In this document: positions 1 through 7,323 of the stretch, in pieces
Layout: the number at the start of each line of letters is the position of its first letter
How positions within the stretch are numbered: the stretch's first letter is position 1
Source of the DNA: Bacillota bacterium
Lineage (GTDB): Bacteria; Bacillota; Bacilli; Paenibacillales; NBRC-103111
Direction: 5' to 3'
Assembly: GCA_023393235.1 (NCBI GenBank)
Contig: JAEWMH010000131.1
Location: 1 to 64,000 of the forward strand
DNA length: 64,000 nucleotides
Program-made: the position numbers and the translations under genes
Notes under the pieces: model-generated
The model's database searches: none
What the model was told of the DNA's origin: nothing
Seen by the model: only the letters and a program-made list of their open reading frames with translations

Positions 1-453
1 AAGCTTACGGCCCGTGAGAAGGCGGATGGCAGCTATGAGCCGGTTATCAAGGTTTCGGGCAATCCGGAAAAGGAAACCACTCCCGGCAAGAAGGATCTCT
101 ACCGGATCGTGGACAGGAAAACGGGGAAAGCCGAGGCGGACTATATTGCTCTGGACGGGGAAGAGGATGTGAAGCAGGGGGCGCGGATCAAGCTGTTCGA
201 CCCGGTTCACCCCTATCTGCACAAGTTTGTGGAGGACTACGAAGCGATGGCCCTGCTGCAGCCCGTCTTCCGAGATGGGGAGCTGGTTTCTAAGCTGCCT
301 TCTCTGGAGGAAATCCGTCTTTACCACAAGCAGCAGCTGTCCCTGTTCTGGCCGGAATATCTGCGCAAGCTGAACCCCGCCGTATATCCCGTGGATCTCA
401 GCATTGCCGCCTGGGAGAAAAAGATGGAGCTTCTGCACCGCCGCGGGGGCTGA
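1..453 (+). CDS. pncB: Nicotinate phosphoribosyltransferase, C-terminal part
   Basis: The frame is open from base 1, so only the last 150 residues are present and the start lies left of the window. The protein joins nicotinate to phosphoribosyl pyrophosphate to give nicotinate mononucleotide, the entry step of the Preiss-Handler NAD salvage route in the cytosol. It is recognised by the family's C-terminal region: KLTAREK near the start of the visible part, the lysine/glycine stretch ETTPGKKDLYRI, and LFWPEYLRKLNP close to the end. The catalytic phosphoribosyl-binding core is outside the window. It stops 13 bases before a long palindromic element and converges on the Nudix gene. Family call is firm; full length cannot be judged. 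Confidence 0.9.
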   Translation, partial: KLTAREKADGSYEPVIKVSGNPEKETTPGKKDLYRIVDRKTGKAEADYIALDGEEDVKQGARIKLFDPVHPYLHKFVEDYEAMALLQPVFRDGELVSKLPSLEEIRLYHKQQLSLFWPEYLRKLNPAVYPVDLSIAAWEKKMELLHRRGG

Positions 454-465
454 AAAAGGGGGATA

Positions 466-568
466 GAGACTGCGAGGAAATAAAGTACCGCTAATTTGCT
501 GACAAAACTCCCAAAACCGTGGAGATTTTGTCAGCAAAAGCGGGTACTAATTTCCTCGCAGCTCCTTA
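466..568. repeat. Long palindromic element, copy 1
   Basis: A nearly complete inverted repeat of about 100 bases. The left arm starts GAGACTGCGAGGAAAT and the right arm ends ATTTCCTCGCAGCTCCTTA; an inner pair TTTGCTGACAAAA/TTTTGTCAGCAAA and CTCC/GGAG extends the stem to roughly 45 pairs with small bulges. It lies exactly between two converging genes and supplies the stop codon (TTA on this strand) of the minus-strand Nudix gene. A shorter relative is at 37646-37692. A bidirectional terminator role is inferred. Confidence 0.8.
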
Positions 569-1192
569 GTCGCACAAGGGCTGGGCCTGGGGGTCCAGAT
601 ATAGCCGGACCATCGTTTGCAGCTGCTCCTCCGTATTCCGCTCCAGCGATAAGGGAGGCAAGCGGTCCGTAGAGAAAAAGCCCACCTCGGAGGTTTCCAG
701 GGTACCCTCCCCGCTTGCTGCGGCGCCTCCCACAATGGAGCAGGCGATAAATATTTTGTAGATATGCCACGGGGACGGCGGGTGCCCGTGGTTTTGTTTG
801 TCCAATACGGCCAGCAGCCGGTCGGCTTTCACCTCGTAGCCCGACTCTTCCCGGGTTTCCTTCACGGCAATCTGGAACGGGGAGAAGCCTATATCCGCCC
901 AGCCTCCGGGCAGGGACCAGCCGCCGTCCGTCCGCTCCCGCACCAAAAGAAGCTTGCCCTCCCGCATCACAACGGCGCGGATGTCGGTTTTGGGTGTGGC
1001 ATAGCCCGTATCCGATGCGAAGGCCATCCGGATCTGCTCCTTGTCCGCGCCTGTATACTGCTCCATGATGTCCACAGCCAGCTCCCGGAGCATTTCGTAA
1101 CGCTCCTTATCGTAGATATCCTTCACATAGGCCAGTCCCGATTGGGATATGGCCTGAATCTGCTTGGCCCAGACCAGCCATTGGGGATCCAT
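566..1192 (-). CDS. Nudix hydrolase with N-terminal helical domain
   Basis: 208 residues. The first ~60 residues match the N-terminal helical domain found in front of Nudix domains that act on X-linked nucleoside diphosphates (ADP-ribose-type substrates). The Nudix box is GGWADIGFSPFQIAVKE followed by TREESGYEV; it has F where the canonical box has the first E and K for R, a change usual in this YjhB-like subfamily. The probable reaction is hydrolysis of an ADP-ribose-like diphosphate in the cytosol; the substrate cannot be read from sequence. It is monocistronic. An inverted repeat (1227-1261) lies directly upstream and may be an operator. Its stop codon is part of the palindromic element at 466-568. 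Confidence 0.88.
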   Translation of the reverse strand: MDPQWLVWAKQIQAISQSGLAYVKDIYDKERYEMLRELAVDIMEQYTGADKEQIRMAFASDTGYATPKTDIRAVVMREGKLLLVRERTDGGWSLPGGWADIGFSPFQIAVKETREESGYEVKADRLLAVLDKQNHGHPPSPWHIYKIFIACSIVGGAAASGEGTLETSEVGFFSTDRLPPLSLERNTEEQLQTMVRLYLDPQAQPLCD

Positions 1193-1226
1193 TCCGGTAA
1201 TGCCTCCTTTTAATGAAAAACGGAGC

Positions 1227-1261
1227 TTGTGATACTGTTTTCGTAAATAAGTGTATCACAA
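1227..1261. promoter_or_regulatory. Inverted repeat upstream of Nudix gene
   Basis: Two perfect 9-base arms, TTGTGATAC (1227-1235) and GTATCACAA (1253-1261), separated by 17 bases, 35 bases upstream of the Nudix start. The outer arm overlaps a possible minus-strand -35 (TTGTGA). The core GATAC/GTATC is shared with the GATACA-N3-TGTATC operators to the right, but the spacing is different. Operator function is inferred. Confidence 0.45.
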
Positions 1262-1328
1262 AACAAAAAAGCCTGAGACATCGCCTCAGACCGAGTGTAT
1301 CAAAATGATTCGTGAAGGTGCATCCCGC

Positions 1329-1373
1329 AAGGGCGTCCCCGCCAAACTGGGGAAAGAAGAGGGAACGCCCTTT
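1329..1373. terminator. Hairpin downstream of the small peptide gene
   Basis: AAGGGCGTCCC and GGGAACGCCCTT pair with a single bulge around a 20-base loop that has its own CCCC/GGGG pair. It lies 33 bases past the stop of the minus-strand 53-residue gene. The T-run (TTTT) lies on the plus side, so as a minus-strand terminator it would be weak. Confidence 0.4.
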
Positions 1374-1405
1374 TATGGATGCCCGCTGTCCATAAATAGG
1401 CCGCC

Positions 1406-1567
1406 TTACGGGTTGTAAGGTTCCCAGGTTTGGTCCGGGTTCACGCAGATATCCCCGATTCCGGGGGCATTAACCGGTACGCTGGGAGGATTGCAGGAAG
1501 ACACTGCAGTTTCGAAAGCGATAGGAGCATGCTCCAGTACTGCCGGTTTCACATAGTTCAGCTTCAT
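1406..1567 (-). CDS. 53-residue peptide, candidate RiPP precursor
   Basis: A short frame reading MKLNYVKPAVLEHAPIAFET in residues 1-20, then a Cys/Pro-rich second half with C25 and C41, TAVSSCNPPS and an aromatic tail QTWEPYNP. The start follows a good ribosome site (AAGGGTG, 7 bases) and a promoter carrying the GATACA operator. The leader has Y-x2-P-x-V-L at residues 5-11, similar to the Y-x2-P-x-L motif bound by PqqD-type recognition domains in lasso leaders, and a Thr at 20. It lacks a Gly/acidic pair that could make a lasso ring. The nearby operon (5242-10074) holds a PqqD-like protein, kinase, peptidase and exporter under the same operator. That it is a gene is likely; that it is a modified-peptide precursor is inference. 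Confidence 0.6.
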   Translation of the reverse strand: MKLNYVKPAVLEHAPIAFETAVSSCNPPSVPVNAPGIGDICVNPDQTWEPYNP

Positions 1568-1586
1568 ATTGTATCACCCTTTCTTG

Positions 1587-1615
1587 TATTTAAGATACAA
1601 AATGTATCTTTGTAG
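1587..1615 (-). promoter_or_regulatory. Promoter with GATACA operator, small peptide gene
   Basis: Perfect palindrome GATACAAAATGTATC at 1594-1608. On the minus strand it fills the 17-base spacer between CTACAA (1615-1610) and TAAATA (1592-1587), one base from each hexamer. This is the same geometry as at 2091, 5200, 11059 and 11188. A bound regulator would block RNA polymerase directly. Confidence 0.7.
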
Positions 1616-1695
1616 ATAATATACAAGATCCTTTTTCACTTGTAAAGCCGAAATGCAAGATTTTTGCAGAATCTTTTTTTTGGCAATCGGATGTC

Positions 1696-1932
1696 CTACA
1701 GGTCACGGGTTTCTTCATAATCCGTATGCTTCGGTGTCCGCCCGAAGAGGAAGTCCAGGGATACCCCGAATAAATCGGCAATGTCACTCAGAAGCTGAAA
1801 TTCCGGCTCTCTCCGGTTTTTCTCATAATGGGAGAGGGCGGAACGGGAAATTCCCAGCTTGCTAGCAAGCTCCTCCTGAGTAAGTCCCTTCTGCTCCCGC
1901 AAATAGGTAATCTGTTCCCCGCAGGTGATCAT
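1696..1932 (-). CDS. XRE-family transcriptional regulator
   Basis: 78 residues, nearly all a Cro/C1-type helix-turn-helix: EQITYLREQKGLTQEELASK, then LGISRSALSHYEKNRREP, then ELADLFGVSLDFLFGR-like helix five. No sensor or dimerisation domain follows beyond a short acidic tail. It lies upstream of and in the same direction as the small peptide gene and divergent from the secreted glycoside hydrolase, between two GATACA operators. It is therefore the best local candidate for the protein that binds those palindromes, but nothing in the sequence proves this. Small XRE proteins of this size act as repressors in many Bacillales matrix and peptide systems. Confidence 0.85.
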   Translation of the reverse strand: MITCGEQITYLREQKGLTQEELASKLGISRSALSHYEKNRREPEFQLLSDIADLFGVSLDFLFGRTPKHTDYEETRDL

Positions 1933-2083
1933 ATCATACCCCTTTCTCTATACATAAGCTTTTATTATAGATATCGCTTTCCGTCCTAAGTAGATACCGA
2001 TTTTTGCCATGGAATATGCAATATCCTGATCAGGTCGCCGGTTCGGGGAGAAGGTATAAGCAGAAATTATTGAAACTCCCCGG

Positions 2084-2112
2084 TTTTTCCGATACAATGT
2101 GTATCATATATA
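2084..2112 (+). promoter_or_regulatory. Promoter with GATACA operator, glycoside hydrolase
   Basis: GATACAATGTGTATC at 2091-2105 lies between a weak -35 (TTTTTC, 2084-2089) and a TATATA -10 (2107-2112), one base from each. It drives the gene starting near 2226. Confidence 0.68.
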
Positions 2113-2225
2113 TATCATAATAAATTTACATGCAAAAGAAAAGTCCCTAAATGGGACAAATAATGGAGTCCCCCGTCCGCCTGTGGGCATAGCATATGAC
2201 GAGGGCGCGAAAGAGAGGAATTGTG

Positions 2226-5102
2226 TTGGAAAAGAAACCGCTGTCCGCCGCAAAATTGTTGTTATGTCTTGTGCTCCTTGCCGTCCTTGTTCATTATCCC
2301 TCCGCAGATTCCCGTATCTTCCCCGATACGACCGCCCTCGCCGCCGGGGAAAACACCACGAAACGAGGAGGGACGACTATGCCTTATGCTGACTGGATTC
2401 AGCAGGAAATTGATTTTGGCACCCATTCCTTCTACTACTCGCCATGGCGGGCGTACATGGACACATGGGATGCCAACAGATGGAGGGAAACTCTGGGGAT
2501 TGTCTTCAATGTGAGTCCCGTGGAAGCGGATGCTACGGCGCAGCTTCTGTCGGAGGCGGGTTTCGGAACCGCCCGTGTGGAAATCAACTGGGGGAATTTC
2601 ACCTACGATGATCCCTCCAAGCTGGACCCGGCCCGGGAGCAGCAGTTTACCACCATTCTTCAGGCTCTCAAAAAGCATAACATCCGTCCCCTCATTCTTC
2701 TGAACGCCAATTCCGGCAACCCTGTTCCGACCAAAGGCTGGAAGGTCCAATTGATGAAGGCCGCCCCCAAGGACAGCACGGAAATCCAAGTGGACAACAT
2801 AAGCGGCATTGTCCCCGGTTATACGGGCCTGAAGGGAATGGCCTACCAGACCATGTACCCGGTAATCACCGGCTGCGATCCTGCTACCGGAATCTGCCAG
2901 CTGTCGGCGCCGCTTCCCAAGGCTCTGTCTGCGGGTGCCATTGAATTAAACAAGCTTATTGTCCAGCCCATAGGTGGAACAGTGTTTGCCGACGGCACCC
3001 CCAACCCTGCAGCCCAGGAAACGCTGGACGGCTGGCTCGCTTACGTGAAGAATACGGCCGCTTTTGTGAAGCGTATTATGAACACCGGAAATGCCGCTGA
3101 TGCCGGGTTTGATATGGAGGTCTGGAATGAAATGACCTTCGGCTCCCATTTCCTGGACATCAACAATTATTATTCACCCAAGCTGGAATTCTCCCAATAC
3201 CTCACCTTTAAGCAGGGAGACCGTGAAATTAAGGGCTCCGAGGTGCTGCTGCCCCATACGGCTGCTCTTGTGGCTGACCGCAAAAACAATCTGCCGGGTG
3301 TCCGGGTCATCAGCGGCTTCTCCAATCAGCGTCCTTGGGACAACGGAGTGGAGCAGTGGGACGGCCAAAGCGGCTTCAGCCGCCATTATTACACCGGTTA
3401 TATGGACAATAACTCCTTGATCAACCCGCAATCCTATGCCAAACGGGATGAACCCACCCTGAATGCCCTGGGTACGATGGACGGCACGCTGAAGCCCAAT
3501 TCCGCCAACAAGATTGTGCCGGGGAGCAATTTTGTGCCCAGCCATATTGCCTCCTTCCCTGAATACTGGTTCTCCGGCTATAAAACCGAGAATGTGGTCC
3601 GGGATCTGCAGCCTTTCCCCAATTCGTTCCCGATGCATTTCCGCTACGCCAATCCGGGCAACGGCAAACAGGCGGAGGTATGGATGACGGAGGGGAACTT
3701 CGACAGGCAGGGATGGTCTAAGGCGCTCCAGTCCTTGGGAGTGAGCTCCATACATCCCGGTTACGCCGGGTTGATGCATAGTATGGGAGCCAAAACGACC
3801 CTGCGCAGCTTTACCTTTTTTGGCCATAAGGGCATCCAGACGTATACCATCTACGCGGCCAAAGGCGGAGACGGCTCCTTGGGTGTAATCCCGGAGGCCT
3901 TCTTCACGGCGCTGGCGGAGGCTGATTATGTGCTGACGGATACCGTCCGGGCCAAAGCAGGCGCACAGCTGGCGGCCATCGCCAATGTAACCAAGCTGAT
4001 GAAGCCCGGTGTGGACATCGAAAACCCGCGGCCCTTGAAGGTGGAGGAATGGACCCAGAAGAATCCCAAGGTCGTGGTGAAGGGCAACGGAACCAAGGAG
4101 CACCCCGATATTTATATGTCCCAGGACTTCGCTGTCCTGCCGTACCAGCTGGATGCCGGCAAATTTGCCATCGGATATTATGTGGTAACCCGGGATGTGG
4201 CTCAGGTTTGGGATACGACGAAGAATGTGTCTGATCCCGCAAGGTACTCCCTGCCGCCGCAGGCCTTTACACTTACCCTGTCCAATGTGAACGGCAAGGG
4301 AGCCCGTGTCCAAAGCTATGATCCCATAACCGGCACCACCTCGGGATTGGGAATCGTAAAATCGACGGATACCACCATCACGGTTCAGGTGGATGCCGTG
4401 GATTATCCCCGTTTCCTCCTGATTGATGAGGCGGCGGAGGGACCGGTCATTTCCTCTCCTGCTTTGAAGAGAAACATGAATGGTACAGCGGAGCTGACCT
4501 TCGTCTCCAACGTGGACGGAACCGCCAAGATCACCTGGGGCACCTATCCGTACAGGCAGAAGGGCAGCTTCAAGGAGGAATATTACCAGGATGCGGCCTT
4601 CCAGAAGAAGGTGTACGAACGTCGTGTCTCCAACATCAACTACAACGGCGATCTGCCGCCCAAAACGGGCTCTTACCGTTGGGCCGGAACCGTCATCCCG
4701 CAGTTTTCCGAACGGTATACCTTCCTGGCCCAATCCGGCGCCTGCAACAATGAATTGACCATCAACGGGAAAAATGTAATTAATCCCTGCGCAGGTTTAT
4801 TGCGGGGAGATGCGGATCTGAAGGCGGGGGAGGCCTATGATCTGAACCATCAGTATGTCTCCCGCTACAATTCGGCGCAAACCGTCATGCTGTATTGGGG
4901 CAGCGAAAGCCAGCCCAAGCAGCTGGTGGCTCCAGCCTCCTCCCAGGGCAAAACCGTGGCTGTGAAGAAAAACGAGAAGGTGACAGTGACCATTCCCGAT
5001 CTGCTGGTTGGAGAGGGAGTCAAGATTTCCCTGGAGGCCAAAGGCCTCACCACCCGTTATCCCCGATGGGATTACGACGTAAGAGGAGTACTGTGGCCAT
5101 AA
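2226..5102 (+). CDS. Secreted clan-A-type glycoside hydrolase with PA14-like C-terminus
   Basis: 958 residues. A lipophilic signal peptide (MEKK... AAKLLLCLVLLAVLVHY) precedes a TIM-barrel glycosidase resembling GH39/GH5 enzymes: the acid/base pair is NEM (E302, in EVWNEMTFG) and the likely nucleophile is E489 (VWMTEGN). Residues ~780-905 resemble a PA14 carbohydrate-binding module (SGACNNELTINGK, LYWGSES). TTG 2226 is preferred because AGAGAGGA lies 6 bases ahead; the upstream in-frame ATG at 2196 has no ribosome site. It shares the GATACA operator with the exopolysaccharide operon, so it probably trims or releases that polymer, or frees sugars for it. It could instead be a general plant-polysaccharide enzyme. 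The substrate is not readable. Confidence 0.8.
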   Translation: MEKKPLSAAKLLLCLVLLAVLVHYPSADSRIFPDTTALAAGENTTKRGGTTMPYADWIQQEIDFGTHSFYYSPWRAYMDTWDANRWRETLGIVFNVSPVEADATAQLLSEAGFGTARVEINWGNFTYDDPSKLDPAREQQFTTILQALKKHNIRPLILLNANSGNPVPTKGWKVQLMKAAPKDSTEIQVDNISGIVPGYTGLKGMAYQTMYPVITGCDPATGICQLSAPLPKALSAGAIELNKLIVQPIGGTVFADGTPNPAAQETLDGWLAYVKNTAAFVKRIMNTGNAADAGFDMEVWNEMTFGSHFLDINNYYSPKLEFSQYLTFKQGDREIKGSEVLLPHTAALVADRKNNLPGVRVISGFSNQRPWDNGVEQWDGQSGFSRHYYTGYMDNNSLINPQSYAKRDEPTLNALGTMDGTLKPNSANKIVPGSNFVPSHIASFPEYWFSGYKTENVVRDLQPFPNSFPMHFRYANPGNGKQAEVWMTEGNFDRQGWSKALQSLGVSSIHPGYAGLMHSMGAKTTLRSFTFFGHKGIQTYTIYAAKGGDGSLGVIPEAFFTALAEADYVLTDTVRAKAGAQLAAIANVTKLMKPGVDIENPRPLKVEEWTQKNPKVVVKGNGTKEHPDIYMSQDFAVLPYQLDAGKFAIGYYVVTRDVAQVWDTTKNVSDPARYSLPPQAFTLTLSNVNGKGARVQSYDPITGTTSGLGIVKSTDTTITVQVDAVDYPRFLLIDEAAEGPVISSPALKRNMNGTAELTFVSNVDGTAKITWGTYPYRQKGSFKEEYYQDAAFQKKVYERRVSNINYNGDLPPKTGSYRWAGTVIPQFSERYTFLAQSGACNNELTINGKNVINPCAGLLRGDADLKAGEAYDLNHQYVSRYNSAQTVMLYWGSESQPKQLVAPASSQGKTVAVKKNEKVTVTIPDLLVGEGVKISLEAKGLTTRYPRWDYDVRGVLWP

Positions 5103-5117
5103 CTGACTGCTGCCAAC

Positions 5118-5145
5118 GGCGCCCGATAAGGGCGCCTTTGCTTTT
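5118..5145 (+). terminator. Terminator of the glycoside hydrolase gene
   Basis: GGCGCCC-GATAA-GGGCGCC followed by TTTGCTTTT, 15 bases after the stop codon. Confidence 0.85.
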
Positions 5146-5192
5146 AAAATTTCCAGTTGGCCTTGACTTCGGAAATGACCTGTAATAAAGTA

Positions 5193-5221
5193 AAATCACG
5201 ATACAAAATGTATCATGATAA
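5193..5221 (+). promoter_or_regulatory. Promoter with GATACA operator, peptide maturation operon
   Basis: GATACAAAATGTATC at 5200-5214 is flanked by AAATCA (weak -35, 5193-5198) and TGATAA (-10, 5216-5221) with the same one-base margins as at the other sites. Transcription would start near 5228, which rules out the in-frame ATG at 5215 as the translation start. Confidence 0.68.
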
Positions 5222-5241
5222 GACCGGGGGGTTTGAACCAA

Positions 5242-6255
5242 TTGATCGCATTGCTGGAGCCGATTTTCGGAAATGGGAAGCCTCTTCCCGCTTGGGGAGA
5301 AGAGGAATATAAGCTGGCGCTGAAGGACATCCGTTTGTCCGGCGTGGGGCCGCAGATCTGCCATTTTTTACGGGGAAAAGGGCTGCTTGACGAGACCCCC
5401 GCTTTTTTCCGGAGCGCCCTGAAGCAGGATTACCAGCAGTCCTTGGTTCAAAACCTTTATATTCAAAAAATGGAACGGGAAATCCTCACCGCCTTTGAGG
5501 CTGCGGCAATTCCGGTGATTCCGCTGAAGGGTCCCCGTTTTGCGGAGGGGTACTTCGGCCATATGGCTTCACGCCCCAGCTCGGATATCGATCTTCTGGT
5601 CCATCCGGAGGATTTGAAGCGGGCGGAGCAATGTGTGGAGGCTCTCCATTTCCAAAAGGATAAGCAGGTACATAATCATGTGGTGCTGGCCAAGGCGACA
5701 GGGCCGGGCCAGGATGCCTTGGCTGTGGAGCTGCATTGGACGCTGGACAAGAAGAATTGGTCCAGTCTGGATGACCGGAGGTTTTGGGAGGAGGCCGGAG
5801 AGGTTGCGGGCTACCGCCACGTGAAGGAGCTTAGCCCGACCCATACGCTGTATTTTATATGCCTGCACGGCATGCGCCACCGGATGGATTCCATGAAGTA
5901 TGTGATGGATATTGTCCAGATTCTGGCTGCGGCAGAGGCACGCATCGATATGGGACGGCTGCTGAGGGAAGCGGCATCGGATAAAACGGCCAAACGGGTA
6001 AAAATCGCCCTGTCCATTGCCTGCGGGCTGTTTCCCGAGCTTCCTGCTTCCCGGAGTCTGCCCTTTCCCCTTGTGGAGACGGCGTGGACCTATTCCGCTA
6101 TCGTCAAAAAACAGACCGGCGTGAAGGACATGGAATATTACCGGTATGTCTCCTTCTTCAAATTCCAGATCTTCGACACCCTGAAGCATACCATTATGTC
6201 CCAAAAGCAGATCTACGAGCATACGGCCAAATATTCATCCTTTGAGGGGAATTGA
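5242..6255 (+). CDS. Minimal nucleotidyltransferase-fold protein (RiPP-cluster type)
   Basis: 337 residues. RPSSDIDLLV holds the GS-like/D-x-D metal site of the DNA-polymerase-beta nucleotidyltransferase fold (D115, D117), preceded by PLKGPRFAEGYF, as in the family annotated as uncharacterised nucleotidyltransferases (PF14907-like) that occur in many Bacillales lasso and related peptide clusters. The predicted act is transfer of a nucleotide or similar group to a peptide or small molecule; the target is unknown. TTG 5242 is chosen because GGGGGG lies 9 bases ahead and the promoter overlaps the ATG at 5215. It is the first gene of a tight five-gene operon. Confidence 0.8.
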   Translation: MIALLEPIFGNGKPLPAWGEEEYKLALKDIRLSGVGPQICHFLRGKGLLDETPAFFRSALKQDYQQSLVQNLYIQKMEREILTAFEAAAIPVIPLKGPRFAEGYFGHMASRPSSDIDLLVHPEDLKRAEQCVEALHFQKDKQVHNHVVLAKATGPGQDALAVELHWTLDKKNWSSLDDRRFWEEAGEVAGYRHVKELSPTHTLYFICLHGMRHRMDSMKYVMDIVQILAAAEARIDMGRLLREAASDKTAKRVKIALSIACGLFPELPASRSLPFPLVETAWTYSAIVKKQTGVKDMEYYRYVSFFKFQIFDTLKHTIMSQKQIYEHTAKYSSFEGN

Positions 6256-6268
6256 AGGAGGACGGACC

Positions 6269-7057
6269 ATGATAGCGATGATCGATACCCGGGTGGGGGA
6301 GCATCATATCCGCTTTTTGGCGGAGACGGAATGGGTGAAGGCCTATATCCGCACTAAGTTCCAGGTCCTGGACGGGGTTTCCGGCGCGGCACCTGATCTG
6401 GAGGTGGAGCTGACGGCAGGATATGGCGAGCCTTTTGTCAGCTTTGATGTGGCTTCCTCGGTGGAGGAGGGGGAGATCTTCTTCCGGCGGACGGATTACC
6501 GGATCCGGATTTCCGAAGACTTCGGGCAGGCCCAGATTTCCGTATACGATGATTTTGCCTTGAAGCATGCCTTGATGAACCTGTACAGCTCCTACATTGT
6601 GCACAAGGGCTGGGGGCTTCTCGTCCACTCCTCCTGTGTGGTGGAGGCAGGCAAGGCGTATCTCTTCGCCGGACATTCCGGCGCGGGCAAGTCCACTGTG
6701 GCGTGGCTGTCCCTGCCCCGGCAGGTGCTGTCCGACGAAGCGACGATCCTGAAGGTGGAGGAGGGGCGGGTGACGGTGTTCGATTCCCCCTTCCGCAGCG
6801 GGCTGGAGATGCCGTACCATGGAGGCGGCTGCGAGCTGGCGGCGATCCAGTTTCTCCGCCAGTCCCCGGAGATCAAGCGGATCATGCTGGGGAAGTCTGC
6901 TGCCATGATGGAGCTGTTCGGCAAGATTTTTTATTGGCCCCATATGCCCAGTGAAACGGTGAAGATCATGAAGCTGTTCCAGCATCTTATTGCCAATATT
7001 CCGGCGTATGAGCTGTATTTTCAAAAAAACGACGCATTCTGGAAGGAGATCTGCTAA
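6269..7057 (+). CDS. HPr-kinase-like P-loop kinase
   Basis: 262 residues. The P-loop is GHSGAGKST (K141), followed by LSDEAT (D156, E157), the HprK/PEP-carboxykinase-like nucleotide and metal sites. It lacks the C-terminal hexamer signature of true HPr kinase. In Paenibacillus lasso clusters a homologue (PadeK) phosphorylates the C-terminal Ser of the precursor; here the candidate precursor ends in Asn-Pro, so any phosphorylated residue would be internal. ATG 6269 follows AAGGAGG by 7 bases. It sits 13 bases after the nucleotidyltransferase gene and overlaps the PqqD gene by one base, so translation is probably coupled. Confidence 0.82.
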   Translation: MIAMIDTRVGEHHIRFLAETEWVKAYIRTKFQVLDGVSGAAPDLEVELTAGYGEPFVSFDVASSVEEGEIFFRRTDYRIRISEDFGQAQISVYDDFALKHALMNLYSSYIVHKGWGLLVHSSCVVEAGKAYLFAGHSGAGKSTVAWLSLPRQVLSDEATILKVEEGRVTVFDSPFRSGLEMPYHGGGCELAAIQFLRQSPEIKRIMLGKSAAMMELFGKIFYWPHMPSETVKIMKLFQHLIANIPAYELYFQKNDAFWKEIC

Positions 7058-7323
7058 TGGCGACCTTTATCCGCGCAACCGACTCGGAGGCTGTAGAGCT
7101 GGATCAGGAATGGATTATCCTGCACCCCGACCAATTTACTGTGACCAAAATCAATGAAGTAGGCGGTGTCTGCTGGGGCTTGCTGAAGGAGCCGCAGACG
7201 GTTTCCTCCCTGGCCGGGCATATTGCCACGCGTTATGAGATCGACAGCAAGGAAGCGGAAGGGGATATTGAGGCTTTTCTGCTTCATATGCAGGAAATTG
7301 GAATGATCCGCCATGCAGGCTGA
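7057..7323 (+). CDS. PqqD-like peptide-recognition protein
   Basis: 88 residues with the PqqD winged-helix pattern: a short beta N-terminus, L(D/N)-x-W-I-type strand (EWIILHPDQF), VTKINEVGGVCWGLLKEPQTV and a C-terminal helix ending FLLHMQEIGMI. Such proteins bind the leader of ribosomal peptides and present it to modifying enzymes (RRE, called B1 in lasso clusters). The start overlaps the kinase stop (TAATG). It may bind the Y-x2-P-x-V-L leader of the 53-residue peptide at 1406-1567. The family call is good; the partner is inferred. Confidence 0.82.
   Translation: MATFIRATDSEAVELDQEWIILHPDQFTVTKINEVGGVCWGLLKEPQTVSSLAGHIATRYEIDSKEAEGDIEAFLLHMQEIGMIRHAG

Noticed and set aside
3174..4733. 519-residue open frame opposite the glycoside hydrolase
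   Set aside because: High-GC antisense shadow; no ribosome site or domain, while the plus strand encodes a clear enzyme.
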